Origin: an uncultured Gammaproteobacteria bacterium
GTDB lineage: Bacteria > Pseudomonadota > Gammaproteobacteria > Pseudomonadales > Ketobacteraceae
Length of the DNA: 36,109 nucleotides
Direction of reading: 5' to 3'
Assembly (NCBI GenBank): GCA_913063125.1
Contig: CAJXZM010000052.1
Span: 1-36,109 of the forward strand
Shown here: positions 26,204-33,431 of the stretch, one piece after another
Layout of the letters: each line of letters begins with the position of its first letter
Position numbering within the stretch: position 1 is the stretch's first letter
Made by a program: the position numbers and the translations under genes
The notes under the pieces: model-generated
What the model was told of the DNA's origin: nothing
Database searches by the model: none
The model's input: only the letters and a program-made list of their open reading frames with translations

Positions 26204-28245
26204 AGAACAAAGCGGTGTACCCCATGCCTAGGTCGAGCCTTTTGTTGTTATTAGCAACGGTAGGGTTTGCTATAGCACCTCACATATTGCGATTGCCACT
26301 ATGGCTGCCTGTTGTTGCGGTTGCATGTGTTGGGTGGCGTATCCAGGTGTATAGAGAACGCTGGGTATTTCCAAGTCGTATCGTACGATTTTCTATCGTT
26401 GTCGCTAGTATGGTGGCAATATTTTTGTATTATGGAACCGTTATAGGTCCAGATGCTGGCGTAGCATTGTTGATTTTAGCGTATTTGTTTAAATTGCTAG
26501 AAATGTACAAGGAACGAGATGCATTTCTAATCGCCATTTTGAGCTATTTTGTTATCGCGACAAACTATTTGTTTTCCACTGCTCTGTTGTCTACTTTATA
26601 TACCATGATTGTTGTGTTGTTTGTTACGGCATCCCTTGTCGGTCTAAATCAATCACCCCGAGAGGTAAAACCAAAACGTACGCTGGGCATCGCGGCCAAA
26701 TTATTTGTGCAGGCCATTCCTATTATGATTGTACTGTTTGTTTTTGTGCCGAGAGTTAGCCCTATGTGGGCATTAAATATTGATAATGGTCATGCAAAAA
26801 CAGGTTTGAGCGATTCGGTTTCGCCCGGTGACATTTCAAATCTGTCAAAGTCCCCAGCTTTGGCTTTTACTGTTGAATTTTTCGGAGATAAGCCGGCTCA
26901 AAAAGACCTGTATTGGCGGGGTGTAACTTATGTTGATTTTGATGGCAGAACGTGGCGTAGGGGCTCGTTTGAAGGATACAGTAACGCCAAACAGTTAGTA
27001 AAGAGTGAGCTTGTTGTTCAATCGGATACATTTAAGTACCGAGTTATTATGGAGCCGAACTACCGACATTGGTTGTTCGCGCTCCCTTACTCGATAGTCA
27101 ATGAAAGTAATGTTAAGCAAACAAAATCGCTGGTGTTAACAAGAAAAGAATCAGTGTCATCGTTGGTGTCTTATGAAGTTGTTAGCCACCCCAAATACTC
27201 CTATCAGGGTGGCGGATTGAATGCTGTGGAGCGAGAGAGGAATACGCAGTTACCGTCAACAGATATTCGAGCAAAGCGAAAAGCTAAAGAAATGTTCGGG
27301 GCTGCCAAAGGAGATCCACATACATATGCAGAATCAATATTGCGTTGGTTTAATAAAGACAATTTTGTTTACACCTTAAAGCCGCCTCTATTGAGGATTA
27401 ATGTAATAGATGGTTTTTTATTCTCCTCTCAGCAGGGCTTTTGTGCGCACTATGCGGGGGCGTTTGTGTTTATGATGCGGGCTGTGGGTATACCTGCACG
27501 AATGGTCGGAGGGTATCAAGGGGGAGAATACCATGAGGCTGGGCATTTGATGGTAAGACAGTATCACGCTCATGCCTGGGCCGAAGTGTGGTTTCAAGGC
27601 CGTGGCTGGGTACGGGTTGACCCTACTGCAGCAGTTGCGCCAGAAAGGGTTTTGTCTGGGCCGGACGGAGCGGTGACTGATGATAGCTTTTCTTCGGATT
27701 CACCGTTATCGCCTTTGTTATTTCGAAATAGCCCTTTTTTTCGTGGCTTACGAGCCAAGATGGAGCATGTTGATTTTCTCTGGTCTCGTTGGGTGGTTGG
27801 TTATAACAATTCCACACAAACGCAGTTTCTCTCCCGTTGGATGGATAATGTTACTCCGCAAAAAATTGTGATGGTGATGTTTGTATTTTTGGGTGGGGTA
27901 ATGCTAGTTTTGGCGGTTTATATTTTGCTGGAAAGACGTAGGAAAAAGCTCGATCCAGTAGATGTCGCGTATCTTCGGTTTGGCGACAAGCTTGCTAACA
28001 AAGGGGTTGAACGTAAATCAGGGGAAGGCGTGTGGTCATATTGTGAGCGAGCATCACTTGCTCTTCCCAATAGTGCCGAGGATATTCATGATATTACGCA
28101 GCTGTATGATGATATTCGGTACGGGAGAATGGCAAATGAAAATATTGGGAATAGACAGGATGTTGGTGGTACACTGTCGCAACGTCAAAAAAAGCGCAAA
28201 GCACAGTTCAAACAAAAAGTGCGGAGTCTACGGCTAAAGCTTTGA
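26200..28245 (+). CDS. tgpA: TgpA-type membrane transglutaminase (DUF3488/transglutaminase-like)
   Basis: Inner-membrane protein whose transglutaminase domain faces the periplasm. In P. aeruginosa TgpA is reported as a protein-glutamine gamma-glutamyltransferase important for viability. The start is set at GTG 26200, overlapping the DUF58 stop, giving 681 residues; the open frame runs further back to 26155 but lies inside DUF58. About five to six N-terminal membrane spans (to about residue 190) are followed by the periplasmic domain with catalytic C415 (QQGFCAHYAG), H458 (HAHAWAEVWF) and D474 (VRVDPTAA). A late membrane span near 560-580 is followed by a cytoplasmic DUF4129-like tail. Triad spacing agrees with that recalled for the Pseudomonas enzyme. 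The in vivo substrate is not known. Confidence 0.93.
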   Translation: MKNKAVYPMPRSSLLLLLATVGFAIAPHILRLPLWLPVVAVACVGWRIQVYRERWVFPSRIVRFSIVVASMVAIFLYYGTVIGPDAGVALLILAYLFKLLEMYKERDAFLIAILSYFVIATNYLFSTALLSTLYTMIVVLFVTASLVGLNQSPREVKPKRTLGIAAKLFVQAIPIMIVLFVFVPRVSPMWALNIDNGHAKTGLSDSVSPGDISNLSKSPALAFTVEFFGDKPAQKDLYWRGVTYVDFDGRTWRRGSFEGYSNAKQLVKSELVVQSDTFKYRVIMEPNYRHWLFALPYSIVNESNVKQTKSLVLTRKESVSSLVSYEVVSHPKYSYQGGGLNAVERERNTQLPSTDIRAKRKAKEMFGAAKGDPHTYAESILRWFNKDNFVYTLKPPLLRINVIDGFLFSSQQGFCAHYAGAFVFMMRAVGIPARMVGGYQGGEYHEAGHLMVRQYHAHAWAEVWFQGRGWVRVDPTAAVAPERVLSGPDGAVTDDSFSSDSPLSPLLFRNSPFFRGLRAKMEHVDFLWSRWVVGYNNSTQTQFLSRWMDNVTPQKIVMVMFVFLGGVMLVLAVYILLERRRKKLDPVDVAYLRFGDKLANKGVERKSGEGVWSYCERASLALPNSAEDIHDITQLYDDIRYGRMANENIGNRQDVGGTLSQRQKKRKAQFKQKVRSLRLKL

Positions 28246-28269
28246 ATTATAATAATAAAAGGGTTCGAA

Positions 28270-29223
28270 ATGAGTCGTCTTCAACGGCCGTTGTTCATTT
28301 CTATCATCATAGCGATAGCGTTGTATGTTGGTGCGCTTTTCTTCGGTGATTTTGAAGCAACTAAACAGGCCTTAGCCAATATTCCTCTAATTGGCTGGTG
28401 TGCCATTATAGGCCTATCTTTAATCAATTATCTATTACGTTACTATCGCTGGGATTGGTATATTCGAGAATTGTCTGGCGTTAAAATCCCTTTTAAACGA
28501 CATTTTAGCTACTATCTGGCAGGATTTGCGCTTTCTACGACACCTGGAAAGGCGGGGGAAACCATTCGGTCTTTGTATTTGAAACGCCATGATGTCAGTT
28601 ATAACCAAAGCATCAGTAGTTTTTTTGTTGAGCGCTTTTTGGATTTGTTAACGATCGTTTTACTCTCAGTATTAGTTGCATTTCAATTTGAAGACTATGC
28701 GGTTTTTGTTTTGATTACCGCAGTTTCGATTTTTGCAGCGTTGCCTCTGTTGCATAGCGCTTGGCTGATGGCTTTATTAAGTGTCGTTGGCGATAAGTAT
28801 CAAAAAATATCCACACCTATTACTCACCTTATCGCGTTACTTCGATCCTCATCGGTATTGTTGAAAAACAAGGTGTTATACGGAGGCTTTATCATTGGTA
28901 TCATTGCTTGGACTGCCGAGGGTTTTGGGTTTTGGTTGGTTCTTGAATATTTGGGTCAAAATGTAGATGTCGCCCTTGCTATTAGTATTTATGGTATCGC
29001 TGTATTGATTGGGGCACTGTCCTTTTTGCCGGGCGGGTTGGGAAGTACTGAGGCGGTCATGGGGGGGTTGTTGATAGCGTCGGGTGTAGATAGCTCAGTA
29101 GCCATTGCTGCAACATTGGTGTGTCGTATTGCAACCCTATGGTTTGCGGTATTTATAGGATTAGGCGTCAGTGGCTGGTTAGCGAGTATTGGGCTAGCAC
29201 CTGAGTTTGCAAAGAAGAGTTAG
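28270..29223 (+). CDS. UPF0104 / LPG-synthase transmembrane-domain protein
   Basis: A 317-residue polytopic membrane protein (about 8 spans) matching the transmembrane region of lysylphosphatidylglycerol synthase (flippase part of MprF) without the aminoacyltransferase domain. Visible family features are STTPGKAGETIRSLYLKRH near residues 94-112 and FLPGGLGSTEAVMGGLLIASG near the C-terminus. Stand-alone members are common next to glycolipid or polyprenyl-phosphate genes and are suspected lipid transporters. It lies 24 nt after tgpA and 11 nt before the UbiA fusion, so it may translocate the lipid-linked sugar made by the following enzymes; this is inference. Confidence 0.82.
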   Translation: MSRLQRPLFISIIIAIALYVGALFFGDFEATKQALANIPLIGWCAIIGLSLINYLLRYYRWDWYIRELSGVKIPFKRHFSYYLAGFALSTTPGKAGETIRSLYLKRHDVSYNQSISSFFVERFLDLLTIVLLSVLVAFQFEDYAVFVLITAVSIFAALPLLHSAWLMALLSVVGDKYQKISTPITHLIALLRSSSVLLKNKVLYGGFIIGIIAWTAEGFGFWLVLEYLGQNVDVALAISIYGIAVLIGALSFLPGGLGSTEAVMGGLLIASGVDSSVAIAATLVCRIATLWFAVFIGLGVSGWLASIGLAPEFAKKS

Positions 29224-29234
29224 GTTATTAGATT

Positions 29235-30701
29235 ATGTCACTAGAAGTTAGGTCGCCGGAAACAATGTCGAGAAATATCGAAGAACAAAAACCACTTATT
29301 GTTGATTTAGATGGAACCCTAATCCGTTCAGATCTGCTTATTGAATCTTTTTTATTGCTGATTAAGCAAAATCCACTGTTAATGTTTATGGTTGGTTATT
29401 GGCTCATAAAAGGTGGGAAGGCTTTTATGAAGAGGGAAATCGCACGACGGGTGGATTTGCCTGTTAATCTACTTCCTTATAATAAAGAACTTGTTACTTA
29501 TTTAACCTTACAGAAAAAAATTGGTCGAACTATTGTGCTGGCTACGGCATCTGATCGGAAGTTTGCTAATGATGTAGCTAATTATTTAGGCCTGTTCGAT
29601 AACGTTTACGCATCTGAAGGTGGCGTGAACCTTTCCGGCTCGCGTAAGCGCGAAGCATTAAGTAGGGATTTTGGAGTCAATGGGTATGTCTATGCTGGTA
29701 ATGCTTCTGTTGATTTGAAAGTATGGGAGGAGTCAGCTGCAGCGATTGTGGTTGGGAGTGAATCTCTTGCTCGTCGCTCTAAAAACCTTTGTGAACTTGA
29801 ATATCATTTTGAGAGCTCACAGGGTGGTTTGAAAGTATGGTTGAAGGCCCTGAGAGTTCATCAGTGGGTCAAGAACGCCCTTATATTTATACCTTTGTTA
29901 GCTGCGCACAGGCTTGCTGATGTGGATGCGCTTATTGCATGCTTGATGGCATTTATAGCTTTTTCCTTGTGTGCTTCTAGTGTTTATTTGCTTAACGATT
30001 TGTTGGACCTTCCGGATGATCGTCGCCATAAAACCAAAAAGAACCGACCTTTTGCGGCAGGTACACTAGATTTGTTGCATGGCTTGTTGGCAGCTCCACT
30101 TTTGTTGGCCGGGGCATTCTTTATTACGCTTTTTTTGCCGATCGAATATTTTGCTGTGCTGCTTGGTTATTATATTCTTACCTTTGCCTATAGTTTTTAT
30201 CTTAAGCGCGTTGTGTTAGTGGATGTAGTGACTCTTGCAAGCCTATATACGGTTCGAATTGTTGCAGGTGCAGCGGCCATATCTGTTGCGTTGTCGTTCT
30301 GGCTGCTGGCCTTTTCAGTGTTTTTGTTCTTGAGTTTGGCGATATTAAAACGCTATACAGAGTTACTTTCGCTGAAAGGGCGAAGCTCGAAAAAGACACT
30401 TGGTCGTGGTTATCAAATAGAAGATTTGGAGTTGTTGTCTTCTTTAGGTGGCTCTAGCGGTTATATTTCTGTATTGGTATTAGCGTTGTATATCAATAGT
30501 GCTGAGATTTTGAAATTGTATGCAAACCCAATGGTGATGTGGCCAATATGTTTAGTGATGCTTTATTGGGTAAGTCGATTATGGATTTTTGCACATAGAG
30601 GGCAAATGGATGATGACCCCATTGTTTTTGCACTTAAGGATAAAGTGAGTGTTGTGTGCGGTGCGATCATTGGTGCATTTATGGTGGCAGCGACCTTTTA
30701 A
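29235..30701 (+). CDS. HAD phosphatase-UbiA phosphoribosyltransferase fusion (Rv3806c-like)
   Basis: A 488-residue two-domain protein. Residues about 20-190 are a HAD-like hydrolase with motif I DLDGTLIRSD (D24, D26), motif II ATASDRK and motif IV in the variant form GNASVD. Residues about 200-488 are a UbiA-type prenyltransferase: LKALRVHQWVKNALIF, the first aspartate motif NDLLDLPDDRRH (N254, D255), KKNRPFAAG, and KRYTEL, typical of the decaprenyl-phosphate phosphoribosyltransferase branch (M. tuberculosis Rv3806c). Probable reaction: PRPP plus polyprenyl phosphate to polyprenyl-phosphoryl-ribose-5-phosphate, with the HAD part removing the 5-phosphate. The two genes downstream supply the next steps. 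Carrier length is unknown; undecaprenyl phosphate is likely in this host. Confidence 0.85.
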   Translation: MSLEVRSPETMSRNIEEQKPLIVDLDGTLIRSDLLIESFLLLIKQNPLLMFMVGYWLIKGGKAFMKREIARRVDLPVNLLPYNKELVTYLTLQKKIGRTIVLATASDRKFANDVANYLGLFDNVYASEGGVNLSGSRKREALSRDFGVNGYVYAGNASVDLKVWEESAAAIVVGSESLARRSKNLCELEYHFESSQGGLKVWLKALRVHQWVKNALIFIPLLAAHRLADVDALIACLMAFIAFSLCASSVYLLNDLLDLPDDRRHKTKKNRPFAAGTLDLLHGLLAAPLLLAGAFFITLFLPIEYFAVLLGYYILTFAYSFYLKRVVLVDVVTLASLYTVRIVAGAAAISVALSFWLLAFSVFLFLSLAILKRYTELLSLKGRSSKKTLGRGYQIEDLELLSSLGGSSGYISVLVLALYINSAEILKLYANPMVMWPICLVMLYWVSRLWIFAHRGQMDDDPIVFALKDKVSVVCGAIIGAFMVAATF

Positions 30702-30724
30702 CCGTTTTGTAAAGGAGAGTGGCG

Positions 30725-32029
30725 ATGGCAAAACAATATGTTTCGTGGGGACGTTACCCCTATAAGCAACAGAAGGGGTTTGATTTTTCATGGCGAGACC
30801 AAGCGTTACCTGAAAATACCAACTTCCTGCCTCAGGGTAACGCCAGAAGTTACGGTGACAGTTGTATGAATCAAAATGGAGTGGTGGTTTCGTCACGTAA
30901 GCTCAATCGTTTTATTCATTATGATCAAAAAGAGGGGCTCATACGTTGCGAGGCGGGTGTAACTCTTAGTCAGATACTTGATTTGGTTGAACCACATGGC
31001 TGGTTTTTGCATGTGACTCCAGGCACTAAATTTGTTACCGTTGGTGGTGCGCTTGCAAATGATGTGCATGGGAAAAATCATCATGTTGCTGGTACCTTTG
31101 GGTGTTACGTTACACAATTTGAGATCATGCGGTCTGACGGTACCCGAATGATATGTTCACCTTCGGAAAATTCAGATTATTTTGCTGCGACTGTTGGTGG
31201 TTTGGGTTTAACTGGCTTTATCGTGTGGGTCGAGTTGAACCTTAAAAAAGTTGAAAACTCTGCGGTGAATGTCGAGAACATTAAATATAACTCGTTGAGT
31301 GAATTTTTCACCTTATCTGAAGATTCTGAAGAGGATTATGAATATACAGTCGCGTGGGTAGATTGCTTAGCGAAGGGTGAACAGGCAGGGCGCGGTCATT
31401 TTTCTCGCGCTAATCATGCTAAAAATCAGGTAAAACCAAGTCGTCCCAAAATGACATTATCGGTGCCGATTGATCCGCCGCTTTCGATGATAAATTCGTT
31501 GACGTTAAAGGCATTTAATAGCTTGTACTATAACCGTCAGAGAGACGAGAGAGCATACAGCACAGTTCATTATGACCCTTTCTTTTATCCGCTTGATGGC
31601 ATTAAGAACTGGAATAGAGTATACGGTCCAAAAGGGTTTTTGCAGTTTCAATGCGTGGTTTCTCCTGAAAATAGTGAGGCAGCTATTCGTGAAATATTGG
31701 AAAGAATCTCAATGGCCAACAAGGGGTCTTTTTTAGCAGTGTTAAAAGTGTTTGGGGACGTGCCTTCTCCTGGTTTGCTTTCCTTCCCTCGGCCAGGGGC
31801 AACGCTAGCTTTGGATTTCCCTTACCAGGGTAGTAAAACATTAGAGCTGCTTGATCAGTTAGATAATGTAGTTTGTCAGGCTAATGGCGCTATATATCCC
31901 GCAAAAGACGCTCACATGAGCGGTTCTCACTTCAAACAATATTATCCAAAATTTGAGGATTTTAAGCAATTTATTGATCCTGCTATATCTTCAAGTTTTT
32001 GGTCTCGAGTTATGGAGGAAAAAGAATGA
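30725..32029 (+). CDS. DprE1-like FAD-dependent polyprenylphosphoryl-ribose 2'-oxidase
   Basis: A 434-residue VAO-type flavoprotein very similar in layout to mycobacterial DprE1, which oxidises decaprenylphosphoryl-ribose to the 2-keto intermediate. Conserved parts: NARSYGDS (Y43), the FAD loop TPGTKFVTVGGALANDVHGK with H115 (DprE1 H132), TVGGLGLTG, FYPLDGIKNWNRVYGPKGFL and YPAKDAHMS, whose Lys matches DprE1 K418. At the position of DprE1 Cys387, the residue attacked by benzothiazinones, this protein has Ala362 (LALDFP). ATG 30725 is chosen over GTG 30719 because AAGGAG at 30712-30717 fits it. The stop overlaps the next start (ATGA). Confidence 0.9.
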   Translation: MAKQYVSWGRYPYKQQKGFDFSWRDQALPENTNFLPQGNARSYGDSCMNQNGVVVSSRKLNRFIHYDQKEGLIRCEAGVTLSQILDLVEPHGWFLHVTPGTKFVTVGGALANDVHGKNHHVAGTFGCYVTQFEIMRSDGTRMICSPSENSDYFAATVGGLGLTGFIVWVELNLKKVENSAVNVENIKYNSLSEFFTLSEDSEEDYEYTVAWVDCLAKGEQAGRGHFSRANHAKNQVKPSRPKMTLSVPIDPPLSMINSLTLKAFNSLYYNRQRDERAYSTVHYDPFFYPLDGIKNWNRVYGPKGFLQFQCVVSPENSEAAIREILERISMANKGSFLAVLKVFGDVPSPGLLSFPRPGATLALDFPYQGSKTLELLDQLDNVVCQANGAIYPAKDAHMSGSHFKQYYPKFEDFKQFIDPAISSSFWSRVMEEKE

Positions 32030-32763
32030 AAAATTGGTTAATTTTAGGAGCTACTTCCGCAATAGCTGATGAGGTGATGCGGCTTTGGGCGGGGAGAGGC
32101 TATAAGTTGTTTCTTGTCGCGAGAAATCAAGACAAAATGGATATGATTAAAGCAGATCTAAGTGTTCGTGGGGCATCTCAAGTTGAAACCTATGTTCTGG
32201 ATGCGAATGAAACAACGAAGCATATTTCATTGCTGGATGAAGCTGATAAACGATTAGGTCATATCGATGGTGTTTTTATCGCTCATGGTACGTTACCTGA
32301 TCAGAAGGCATGTGAGAAGAGTTATGACGTTGCGTATCAAGAAATACATACGAATGCACTGAGCGTTATTTCGTTATTAACTGAGGTGGCTAATCGATTC
32401 GAGGCTAGAGGGCATGGTGATATCGCAGTGATTTCATCAGTCGCAGGGGATAGAGGTAGGCAGTCAAACTATGTCTATGGTGCAGCAAAAGCGTTGTTAA
32501 GCACTTATCTTCAAGGGTTGCGAAATAGACTGACAAAATCTAATGTCCACGTGCTAACGATCAAGCCAGGGTTTGTAGACTCTCCAATGACGGCCGAATT
32601 TGATAAAGGTGCGTTATGGGCTAGCACGGAGCAGGTTGCTACGGGGATTGTGAGTGCTGTTGATAAGCAGCGCAATGAGGCTTACTTACCTGGTTTCTGG
32701 TGGGCGATTATGTTTATCATAAAACATGTGCCTGAGTTTGTTTTTAAGAAATTAAGTATGTGA
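32026..32763 (+). CDS. DprE2-like SDR reductase
   Basis: A 245-residue short-chain dehydrogenase expected to reduce the 2-keto sugar made by the DprE1-like enzyme, giving polyprenylphosphoryl-D-arabinose. Features: NAD(P)-binding WLILGATSAIADE at the N-terminus (with the Ala/Ser-rich glycine loop of DprE2 rather than the canonical GxxxGxG), IDGVFIAHG, catalytic Ser in VISSVAGDRG and the Y-x-x-x-K in YGAAKA. KPGFVDSPMT follows and the C-terminal segment is hydrophobic (FWWAIMFIIKHVPEFVF), suggesting membrane association. The ATG at 32026 overlaps the upstream stop and has GGAGGAAA before it; an in-frame TTG at 31999 is less likely. It is the last gene of the operon. Confidence 0.88.
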   Translation: MKNWLILGATSAIADEVMRLWAGRGYKLFLVARNQDKMDMIKADLSVRGASQVETYVLDANETTKHISLLDEADKRLGHIDGVFIAHGTLPDQKACEKSYDVAYQEIHTNALSVISLLTEVANRFEARGHGDIAVISSVAGDRGRQSNYVYGAAKALLSTYLQGLRNRLTKSNVHVLTIKPGFVDSPMTAEFDKGALWASTEQVATGIVSAVDKQRNEAYLPGFWWAIMFIIKHVPEFVFKKLSM

Positions 32764-32792
32764 CCTTCTTTAGCTGTATTGAAAAGACAAAT

Positions 32793-32829
32793 AAAAAAGG
32801 CTCTAGTGATAATTACTAGGGCCTTTTTT
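32793..32829 (+). terminator. Strong, probably bidirectional terminator ending the arabinose-lipid operon
   Basis: A 15-bp stem: 32793-32807 (six A, then GGCTCTAGT) pairs with 32815-32829 (ACTAGGGCC, then six T) with one T-G pair, around a 7-nt loop GATAATT. It carries T-runs on both strands, so it can stop transcription from either side. Confidence 0.93.
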
Positions 32830-32849
32830 ATTTGTTGTGACGAATCACA

Positions 32850-33011
32850 TCAATGCGAATTAAAATTCTGAGCTACAGGAATGTTAGCGCCATCTGCTAC
32901 GTCAGTATAAGCATTAATAGGATCAGAGTTTAAGTGCTTGTAGATTTCAGCTGGCGATGGGTAAACGTTTGTGCTCTGGCTAAGACAGTTTGGGAGGTTG
33001 CGAGTGAACGC
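32850..33011 (-). pseudogene. C-terminal coding remnant of an unrecognised gene
   Basis: On the minus strand a 54-codon open stretch ends in TGA at 32850-32852, right before the bidirectional terminator. Its translation looks protein-like (TNVYPSPAEIYKHLNSDP, then INAYTDVADGANIPVAQNF) but contains no start codon before an upstream stop at 33012-33014. An overlapping minus-strand frame begins MGAYTQYSSSVYRRSL and ends within the region, which could mean a frameshift. I do not recognise the family. It may be the tail of a gene broken when this locus was rearranged. Confidence 0.35.
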
Positions 33012-33064
33012 CTATATACAGACGATGAATACTGAGTATACGCCCCCATAAGCTAAGCTTATTA

Positions 33065-33093
33065 TTAACTTTTGGAAGGAAATGGCGTAGAAT
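33065..33093 (+). promoter_or_regulatory. Putative sigma-70 promoter upstream of the acnB relic and acnB
   Basis: TTAACT at 33065-33070 (4 of 6) and TAGAAT at 33088-33093 (5 of 6) are separated by exactly 17 nt. It points at the AcnB N-terminal relic (33204) and, beyond it, the intact acnB (33432), implying a leader of about 330 nt that carries the relic. Confidence 0.5.
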
Positions 33094-33203
33094 ACAGGCG
33101 CGCAAATACGAGTGTGGCCTACACTTTATTCCTTGCGACAGTTAGTTGACTGTAAGCAAAGCCGTATCGTTGCAACCAAACACCAGCGGATGAGGGCCAA
33201 ATA

Positions 33204-33410
33204 GTGCTAGAAGTGCTATCGTACACAATTAGCTGAACGTGCAGAACTAAATATTCCACGCCTGCAAACCAAACAGCTGACCTTATGTAGTTGGTTAAAG
33301 ACCTAAAAACTGGTGAAGAAAAAATCCTAAGCAATCTGTTGGAAAACCACGAACCTCTGGGCGTTGGAGATGCCGCTTATGTAAATGCGTTTTTTGACAA
33401 CCATTATTAA
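33204..33410 (+). pseudogene. acnB: Decayed N-terminus of an ordinary proteobacterial aconitase B
   Basis: Translation in shifting frames recovers the start of a typical AcnB. From 33204: V-L-E-V, then after a frameshift YRTQLAERAELNIPRL (33217-33264), matching the E. coli start MLEEYRKHVAERAAEGIAPK. A second shift gives PANQTADLM (33261-33287), an in-frame TAG at 33288, then LVKDLKTGEEKILSNLL and GVGDAAYVNAFF to a TAA at 33408. These match the E. coli DANQMAALVELLK, AGEEEFLLDLL and GVDEAAYVKAGF segments in order. At least two frameshifts and one stop make it non-functional, and the remaining roughly 800 codons are missing. The intact acnB begins 21 nt later. Confidence 0.8.
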
Positions 33411-33431
33411 AACTGTGAATGAGAGATTTGT

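Noticed and set aside
32764-33431. Insertion sequence or phage integration as the cause of the disrupted acnB region
   Set aside because: No transposase fragment, terminal inverted repeats, direct target duplications or tRNA end could be found by reading.
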